Part shown: piece after piece, positions 58,939-64,000 of the stretch
Layout: each line of letters begins with the position of its first letter
Position numbering within the stretch: position 1 is the stretch's first letter
Origin: Arthrobacter echini
GTDB taxonomy: Bacteria > Actinomycetota > Actinomycetes > Actinomycetales > Micrococcaceae
DNA: 64,000 nt
Reading direction: 5' to 3'
Assembly (NCBI RefSeq): GCF_008107445.1
Contig: NZ_VSLD01000001.1
Span: 62,001 to 126,000 of the forward strand
Made by a program: the position numbers and the translations under genes
Notes under the pieces: model-generated
The model's database searches: none
What the model was told of the DNA's origin: nothing
The model's input: the letters and a program-made list of their open reading frames with translations, nothing else

Positions 58939-59766
58939 TCAGGCCGCCGGCAGTACCGGCGTCACACCGAGAGGCTCGAGGCGCGAGGCCCCGCCGTCGA
59001 CCGCCGAGAGCACCCAGATACCCCCGTCGTGGACCGCGACGCTGTGTTCCCACTGCGATGCCCGGCCTCCGTCGGTCGTGACCACCGTCCACTCGTCGTC
59101 GAGCACCGCGGTCTCGAGTCCGCCCTGCACGAGCATGGGCTCGATGGCCAGACACAGTCCCCCGCGGACCCGGGGTCCGCGCGCGGAGCTACGGTAATTG
59201 AGGACGTCGGGCGCCTGATGCATCTCGGTGCCGATCCCGTGGCCTACGTAGTCCTCCAGGATGCCCAGCGCCGGCCCGGGAACGGACGACACGTGGTCGT
59301 CGATCGCCGCTCCGACATCTCCGACGTACCGAGCCGAGGCCAGGGCCGCTATGCCGTGCCACAAGGCGTCCTCGGTGACCTGCGAGAGGCGTTCGTCCTC
59401 CGGCCGGGCCGTTCCGACGATCGTGGTCCGGGCCGAATCGGAATGCCATCCGCGCACCACCGCGCCTCCGTCGATGGAGAGGATATCGCCGTCCTGCAGG
59501 GCGTACCCGCCGGGGATGCCGTGCACCACCTCCTCGTTCACCGACGTGCAGATGCTCGCCGGGAAGCCGTGGTACCCGAGGAAGTTGGACGTGGCCCCCG
59601 CCTCGCGGAGGATCTCCTCGAAGACCCGGTTCAGCTGCGCCGTCGTGACCCCCACCTGTGCAGCGGCGACCGCTGAGTCGAGCGCCCGTGACAGAACGAG
59701 CCCTGCTTCCCGCATGACCAGCATCTGCTCGACGGTCTTGTACTCGATCTTCGGTTGACGGAACAC
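58939..59766 (-). CDS. map: Type I methionine aminopeptidase
   Basis: 275 aa from GTG at 59766; the longer frame to 59820 overlaps adk. Removes N-terminal Met. Five metal ligands visible: Asp in SIDGGAVV, Asp in WHSDSART, His in VGHGIGTEMHQAP, Glu in LAIEPML and Glu in QWEHSVAVHD. Starts 7 nt after the adk stop. Confidence 0.96.
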   Translation of the reverse strand: MFRQPKIEYKTVEQMLVMREAGLVLSRALDSAVAAAQVGVTTAQLNRVFEEILREAGATSNFLGYHGFPASICTSVNEEVVHGIPGGYALQDGDILSIDGGAVVRGWHSDSARTTIVGTARPEDERLSQVTEDALWHGIAALASARYVGDVGAAIDDHVSSVPGPALGILEDYVGHGIGTEMHQAPDVLNYRSSARGPRVRGGLCLAIEPMLVQGGLETAVLDDEWTVVTTDGGRASQWEHSVAVHDGGIWVLSAVDGGASRLEPLGVTPVLPAA

Positions 59767-59773
59767 GCTGCCC

Positions 59774-60346
59774 CTAGCTCGAGACCTTGAGGGCGTCCAT
59801 GATCCGCTCGGTGATCTCATCGATGGGCCCGATACCGTCGACCCTGACCACGATCCCCCGCTCGTCGTACCGGGACACCACGACCACCGTCTGATCGTGG
59901 TAGAGCCCCAGCCGATGCCGGATGACCTGTTCGGTGTCGTCCGACCGGCCGTCGAGCTCGGCGCGGCCGCGGAGTCGCCGGACGAGTTCCTCGTCGTCCG
60001 CCGTCAGCTGCAGCACCACGTCGAGCTCGAGGGAGTTCTCCCGGAGGATGTCGTCAAGCTCGAGCACCTGGGATGCCGTGCGGGGATAACCGTCCAGCAG
60101 GAAGCCCTCGCGGACGTCGTCCTCGGCCAGCCTGTCCCTCACCATGCTGTTCGTGACGGTGTCGGGCACGAAGTCGCCCGCATCCATGAACTTCTTCGCC
60201 TCGATACCGAGCGGCGTCTCACGCCTGACGTTGTCGCGGAAGATGTCGCCCGTCGAGATGGCCGGGACGCCGAGACGCTCGGAGATCCGGGCGGCCTGCG
60301 TTCCCTTGCCCGAGCCGGGCGGGCCGATGATCAGCATTCTCGTCAA
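59774..60346 (-). CDS. adk: Adenylate kinase
   Basis: 190 aa, the short form without a zinc LID. P-loop LIIGPPGSGKGTQAA, ISTGDIFRDNVR, GFLLDGYPRT and LRGRAELDGRSDD. The TTG at 60346 overlaps the secY stop (TTGA) with AAGGG 8 nt upstream; the ATG at 60337 is an alternative start. Confidence 0.96.
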   Translation of the reverse strand: MTRMLIIGPPGSGKGTQAARISERLGVPAISTGDIFRDNVRRETPLGIEAKKFMDAGDFVPDTVTNSMVRDRLAEDDVREGFLLDGYPRTASQVLELDDILRENSLELDVVLQLTADDEELVRRLRGRAELDGRSDDTEQVIRHRLGLYHDQTVVVVSRYDERGIVVRVDGIGPIDEITERIMDALKVSS

Positions 60347-61653
60347 CGTAACAACCCTTCGTAATGACGCTGCTGGAGCTGCGCGTCGATTTGCTTGACG
60401 GTCTCGAGGCCCACACCGACGAGGATGAGGATTGAGGTCCCACCGAAGGGGAAGTTCTGATTGGCGCCGATCGAGACCAAGGCGATCAGCGGGATCAGGG
60501 CCACGAGCCCCAGGTAGATGGCACCGGGCAGCGTGATGCGCGAGAGCACGTACTGGAGGTACTCCGCCGTCGGCCGTCCGGCCCGGATCCCGGGGATGAA
60601 GCCGCCGTACTTCTTCATGTTCTCCGAGACCTCGTCCGGATTGAACGTGATGGCGACGTAGAAGTAGGTGAAGAACACGATCAGCAGGAAGTACAGCGCC
60701 ATGTACAGGGGATGGTCACCGCTCGTGAGGTAGGTGGTGACCCAGTTGACCCAGGCAGCCGGTGGCGTGCCGTCCTGGGGCGTGTTGAACTGCGAGACCA
60801 GGCTCGGGAGATAGAGCATGGATGAGGCGAAGATGACCGGGATGACCCCCGCCATATTGACCTTGATGGGAATGTAGGTGCTGCTGCCACCCAGGGTGCG
60901 CCGTCCGATCATCCGCTTGGCGTACTGCACCGGTATGCGTCTCTGGGACTGCTCGACGAAGATCACCAGAGTGACCACCACGATGCCCATGAGCAGCACG
61001 AGGGCGAAGACCGTACCGCCCTGGGTGCGCAGGATCTCACCGAGCGAGGTGGGGAAGCCTGCGGCGATGGCCGTGAAGATGAGCAGGGACATCCCGTTGC
61101 CCACACCTCGTTCGGTGATGAGCTCTCCCATCCACATGATGAGGCCCGTTCCCGCGGTGAGCGTGATGATCAGCAGGACGATCATGATGAGCGAGTCGTC
61201 GGGGATCAGCGGTACCGGGCAGTCACCGAGCAGGGCCCCCGTCCGGGCGAGTGAGACGAGGGTGGTCGCATTCAGCAGACCGAGCGCGATGGTCAGGTAG
61301 CGCGTGTACTGGGTCAGCTTGGACTGGCCCTGGGCACCTTCCTGATGCAGCTCCTGGAAGCGGGGAATGACCACCCGGAGGAGCTGCGTGATGATGCTGG
61401 CGGTGATGTACGGCATGATCCCGAGCGCGAAGATCGACACCTGGAGGAGCGCTCCGCCGCTGAAGAGATTGACGAACTGGTAGAGACCGCCGTCCGTGTT
61501 CCCCAACTCCAGGCATTGCTGGACGTTGCCGTAGTCCACGCCCGGGGCAGGGATGAAGGCGCCGAGACGGAAGATAGTGATGATTCCCAGCGTGAACAAC
61601 AGCTTGCGCCGCAGATCCGGCGTCCGGAATGCCCGGCCAATAGCGCTAAGCAA
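60343..61653 (-). CDS. secY: Preprotein translocase subunit SecY
   Basis: 436 aa from TTG at 61653, set by AGGAGG 4 nt upstream; product starts LSAIGRAFRTPDLRRKLLFT. Ten membrane segments with the channel plug region FSGGALLQVSIFALGIMPYI, the TGTGLIMWMGELITERGVGNG segment and the cytosolic VVEQ-like IVVVTLVIFVEQSQRRIPVQ loop (SecA/ribosome contact). Core of the Sec translocon. Separated from rplO by an intrinsic terminator. Confidence 0.97.
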   Translation of the reverse strand: MLSAIGRAFRTPDLRRKLLFTLGIITIFRLGAFIPAPGVDYGNVQQCLELGNTDGGLYQFVNLFSGGALLQVSIFALGIMPYITASIITQLLRVVIPRFQELHQEGAQGQSKLTQYTRYLTIALGLLNATTLVSLARTGALLGDCPVPLIPDDSLIMIVLLIITLTAGTGLIMWMGELITERGVGNGMSLLIFTAIAAGFPTSLGEILRTQGGTVFALVLLMGIVVVTLVIFVEQSQRRIPVQYAKRMIGRRTLGGSSTYIPIKVNMAGVIPVIFASSMLYLPSLVSQFNTPQDGTPPAAWVNWVTTYLTSGDHPLYMALYFLLIVFFTYFYVAITFNPDEVSENMKKYGGFIPGIRAGRPTAEYLQYVLSRITLPGAIYLGLVALIPLIALVSIGANQNFPFGGTSILILVGVGLETVKQIDAQLQQRHYEGLLR

Positions 61654-61704
61654 GCGTCCTCCTGAAGATTCTTCGGTCCCGTCGCGGACCGCACACAACA
61701 ATCG

Positions 61705-61710
61705 AGTGTA
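61705..61710 (-). promoter_or_regulatory. Possible -10 element for secY-adk-map
   Basis: TACACT on the minus strand, 51 nt before the secY start and downstream of the terminator hairpin. No convincing -35 at the usual distance. Confidence 0.3.
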
Positions 61711-61762
61711 ACGGGTGGCCGTCGGTGCCCTCGTACAGGCTCCCGGCGGGGTGAACGGAAAA

Positions 61763-61804
61763 GGACTCCCGGTGGACTGATTCGATCCTGTCCACCAGGA
61801 GTCC
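61763..61804 (-). terminator. Intrinsic terminator between rplO and secY
   Basis: Arms of 15 nt (GGACTCCTGGTGGAC and GTCCACCGGGAGTCC on the minus strand) pair at 14 of 15 positions around a 12-nt loop and are followed by TTTTCCGTT. It splits the spc operon ahead of secY. Confidence 0.8.
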
Positions 61805-61854
61805 CTCTCTGATAAGCGTGAGTGCCGTCCCCCCGTCGGAGAACGGCCCATGCC

Positions 61855-62337
61855 CTAAGGCGTGGTGACCGATCCGCCCGCAGCCGTGATCTTCTCTGCC
61901 GCGGAGGCCGAGAAGGCGTCTGCCGTCACGTTGACGGCAACGGTGATCTCGCCGGTCCCGAGGACCTTGACGGGCTGGTTCTTGCGAACGGCCCCTCCGG
62001 CCACCAGGGAGGCGACGGTGACGTCCCCGCCCGACGGGAAGAGCTCGGAGAGCTTGTCCAGGTTCACGACCTGGAACTCCACCCTGAACGGGTTCTTGAA
62101 CCCGCGCAGCTTGGGCAGTCGCATGTGCAGGGGCAGCTGGCCTCCGGCGAAGCCTGCCTTCACCTGGTAGCGTGCTGCGGTTCCCTTGGTGCCACGGCCG
62201 GCTGTCTTGCCCTTCGATCCCTCACCACGGCCCACACGGGTCTTCGCCGTCTTGGCGCCGGGTGCGGGGCGGAGGTGGTGGACCTTCAGTGCGTGCGTTC
62301 GTTCTGCTGCCGTAGCCGCAGTGTCGTTCTCTGTCAT
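61855..62337 (-). CDS. rplO: 50S ribosomal protein L15
   Basis: 160 aa. Conserved [46 protein letters not shown] and the C-terminal beta domain. ATG shares a base with the rpmD stop (TAATG). Confidence 0.97.
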   Translation of the reverse strand: MTENDTAATAAERTHALKVHHLRPAPGAKTAKTRVGRGEGSKGKTAGRGTKGTAARYQVKAGFAGGQLPLHMRLPKLRGFKNPFRVEFQVVNLDKLSELFPSGGDVTVASLVAGGAVRKNQPVKVLGTGEITVAVNVTADAFSASAAEKITAAGGSVTTP

Positions 62338-62555
62338 TACTTGGCCTCCTCAACCTTCACCAAGTGCGGAACCGTGTTGACCATGCCGACGGTGACGGCG
62401 TCAGCCTCACGGACAACGGTGTGCCCGATCCGCTTGAGCCCGAGCGAGCGCACCGTATCCCGCTGGCTCTGCTTGCCGCCGATGACGGACTTGACCTGGG
62501 TGATCGAGAGCTTCGTAGAGCTCACACGCACCTTCTTCGGAGTGATGGCGGTCAT
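62337..62555 (-). CDS. rpmD: 50S ribosomal protein L30
   Basis: 72 aa from the ATG at 62555, which shares its first base with the rpsE stop (TGATG). [21 protein letters not shown] and [17 protein letters not shown] are conserved. Slightly longer than the usual 60 aa at both ends. Confidence 0.96.
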   Translation of the reverse strand: MTAITPKKVRVSSTKLSITQVKSVIGGKQSQRDTVRSLGLKRIGHTVVREADAVTVGMVNTVPHLVKVEEAK

Positions 62556-63286
62556 CACGCACCTGCCTTCTGAGCTGCGATCGCCCGCAGCATCTGGTGG
62601 GATGCGACCTCGTCGAGGGGCAGGCCGCGGCGTGCCGCGACCGCCTGTGGCTCTTCGAGCCGCTTCAGGGCGTCGACGGTCGCGTGAACGATATTGATGG
62701 CGTTCGCGGAACCGAGCGACTTGGAGAGCACGTCGTGGATGCCGACACACTCCAGGACTGCACGCACCGGACCGCCGGCGATCACACCGGTACCGGGAGA
62801 TGCGGGACGGAGCAGGACCACGCCGGCCGCTGCCTCACCCTGCACCAGGTGCGGAACTGTGCCGCCGATGCGCGGAACGCGGAACATCGTCTTCTTGGCC
62901 TCCTCGACACCCTTCTGGATGGCCGAGGGGACTTCCTTCGCCTTGCCGTATCCGACGCCGACCATGCCGTTGCCGTCGCCCACCACTACTAGCGCGGTGA
63001 AGCTGAACCGACGACCGCCCTTGACGACCTTCGAGACACGGTTGATGGCGACGACGCGTTCGATGAACTTGTCCTTGTCATCGTTCCGTCCGCCGTCACG
63101 GCCGCCGCGGCCGCCGCGCTCATTGCGACCGCCGCGCTGCTCACCCCCGCGGGCTGAACCGCGCGAGTTGGTGCGATTGGCGTCGGCTGATCCGGTCCCG
63201 GTTGCAGCGGCAGCCGGAGCTTCCGCCGCTGGCTGCTCTGTAGCCGTGTTCAATGGGGCTTCCTTTGCCTTGTTTTCCTCGGTCAC
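62555..63286 (-). CDS. rpsE: 30S ribosomal protein S5 with RGG-rich N-terminal extension
   Basis: 243 aa; the conserved S5 starts near residue 72 with [20 protein letters not shown] and includes [25 protein letters not shown] and [18 protein letters not shown]. Residues about 35-70 are Arg/Gly-rich ([20 protein letters not shown]), an extension found in actinobacterial S5. ATGA overlap with rplR upstream. Confidence 0.97.
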   Translation of the reverse strand: MTEENKAKEAPLNTATEQPAAEAPAAAATGTGSADANRTNSRGSARGGEQRGGRNERGGRGGRDGGRNDDKDKFIERVVAINRVSKVVKGGRRFSFTALVVVGDGNGMVGVGYGKAKEVPSAIQKGVEEAKKTMFRVPRIGGTVPHLVQGEAAAGVVLLRPASPGTGVIAGGPVRAVLECVGIHDVLSKSLGSANAINIVHATVDALKRLEEPQAVAARRGLPLDEVASHQMLRAIAAQKAGA

Positions 63287-63666
63287 AGTGACAGACCGCC
63301 CGTCCGTGCGCCGTCTGCAATTGCTGCGACGCGGCCGTGGTACTTGTTACCGCCACGATCGAAGACGACTGCTTCGACGCCGACGGCCCTGGCACGCTCC
63401 GCGACGAGTTCGCCGACGCGCTTCGCCTTGGCCGTCTTGTCGCCGTCGAAGGCGCGGAGGTCGGCCTCGAGCGTGGATGCCGAGGCGACGGTCATGCCCT
63501 TGGTGTCGTCGACGACCTGCACGAATACATGGCGCGCCGACCGGTTCACGACCAGGCGCGGCCGTACCGCGGTACCCGAGACGCGCTTGCGGACGCGGAG
63601 ATGCCGACGTCCACGCGAGGCGGACCTACTCTTCGAGCTGCGCTTCTTGTTGATGCTCAGACCCAT
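63283..63666 (-). CDS. rplR: 50S ribosomal protein L18
   Basis: 127 aa. Basic N-terminus [20 protein letters not shown], then [18 protein letters not shown] and [20 protein letters not shown], the 5S rRNA-binding pattern. Starts 2 nt after the rplF stop. Confidence 0.97.
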   Translation of the reverse strand: MGLSINKKRSSKSRSASRGRRHLRVRKRVSGTAVRPRLVVNRSARHVFVQVVDDTKGMTVASASTLEADLRAFDGDKTAKAKRVGELVAERARAVGVEAVVFDRGGNKYHGRVAAIADGARTGGLSL

Positions 63667-63668
63667 GG

Positions 63669-64000
63669 TTACTTACCAGCCTTTCCGACCTTGCGGCGGA
63701 TGATCTCGCCTGCGTAGCGGATGCCCTTGCCCTTGTAGGGATCGGGCCTGCGCAGCTTGCGGATGGTTGCAGCGACCTCGCCGACGCGCTGCTTGTTGAT
63801 GCCGGACACCGAGAGCTTGGTGGGGCTGTCGACCGTCAGCGTGATGCCCTCGGGAGCCTTGACGGCGACCGGGTGGCTGTACCCTAGGGCGAATTCGAGG
63901 TCGCTGCCCTTGGCCTGGACACGGTAACCCGTGCCCACGATCTCGAGGTTCTTCTTGTAGCCGTCGGTGACCCCGATGATCATGTTGGAGATCAGCGTGC
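63669..64000 (-). CDS. rplF: 50S ribosomal protein L6, 5' part beyond window
   Basis: C-terminal about 110 residues only. [20 protein letters not shown] at the edge, then [23 protein letters not shown] and the conserved end [16 protein letters not shown]. The rest lies to the right of the window. Confidence 0.96.
   Translation of the reverse strand, partial: TLISNMIIGVTDGYKKNLEIVGTGYRVQAKGSDLEFALGYSHPVAVKAPEGITLTVDSPTKLSVSGINKQRVGEVAATIRKLRRPDPYKGKGIRYAGEIIRRKVGKAGK

Overview
The window is high-GC, densely coded DNA from an actinobacterium, most likely a member of the Micrococcaceae (Arthrobacter and relatives). The evidence is the strong third-position GC bias, frequent GTG and TTG starts, the gene order rplF-rplR-rpsE-rpmD-rplO-secY-adk-map-infA-rpmJ-rpsM-rpsK-rpoA-rplQ-truA, the trehalose genes treX-treY-treZ, a fused mannitol EIICBA, and several leaderless-looking promoters (a TANNNT hexamer exactly 6 nt before the start codon). 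The assignment is from gene content only; no 16S gene is present. I see no rRNA, tRNA, insertion sequence, prophage or CRISPR array.

Layout. 1-1786: 3' part of an amylosucrase gene. 1811-6105 (minus): a six-gene operon (nitrilase-family amidohydrolase, 49-aa membrane protein, sodium:solute symporter, 40-aa membrane protein, DUF1028 protein, AroE-like dehydrogenase) behind a promoter with two inverted copies of a LacI-type operator. 6625-8266: GCS2-type carboxylate-amine ligase and a BLUF photoreceptor. 8352-14071: mannitol PTS (mtlA, mtlD), a TetR regulator and divergent PTS enzyme I. 14092-18399: small and poorly known genes, including a standalone maltokinase-cap-like protein, two tandem paralogues, an NTF2-like protein, and a coupled set made of a three-repeat acidic peptide, a JmjC oxygenase and a Suc/Fer thioredoxin-like ferredoxin. 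18404-22344 (minus): alr-tsaE-tsaB-rimI-tsaD, for D-alanine and t6A tRNA modification. 22411-24474: GIY-YIG protein, cupin, aldo/keto reductase. 24593-30714: nickel permease and ureABCFGD. 30777-34325: small proteins, lipoprotein, baeRF-type protein, MFS permease. 34326-40626 (minus): treX-treY-treZ.

40765-64000 is mostly core: glmS-acpS-nnrD, coaA, a VanY-like lipoprotein, rplM-rpsI-glmM, a PAS-GGDEF-EAL protein, a divergent response regulator/histidine kinase pair, truA, rplQ, rpoA and the spc/alpha ribosomal genes up to a truncated rplF. Themes are alpha-glucan/trehalose metabolism (amylosucrase, maltokinase cap, TreXYZ), nickel-dependent urea use, mannitol uptake, amino-sugar and wall precursors (GlmS, GlmM, Alr, VanY) and translation. 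The most unusual points are: the repeat-peptide/JmjC pair; the symporter operon with two unlisted microproteins and looping-type operators; a urease whose flap cysteine is alanine; and stable hairpins in nearly every non-overlapping spacer of the ribosomal-protein cluster.
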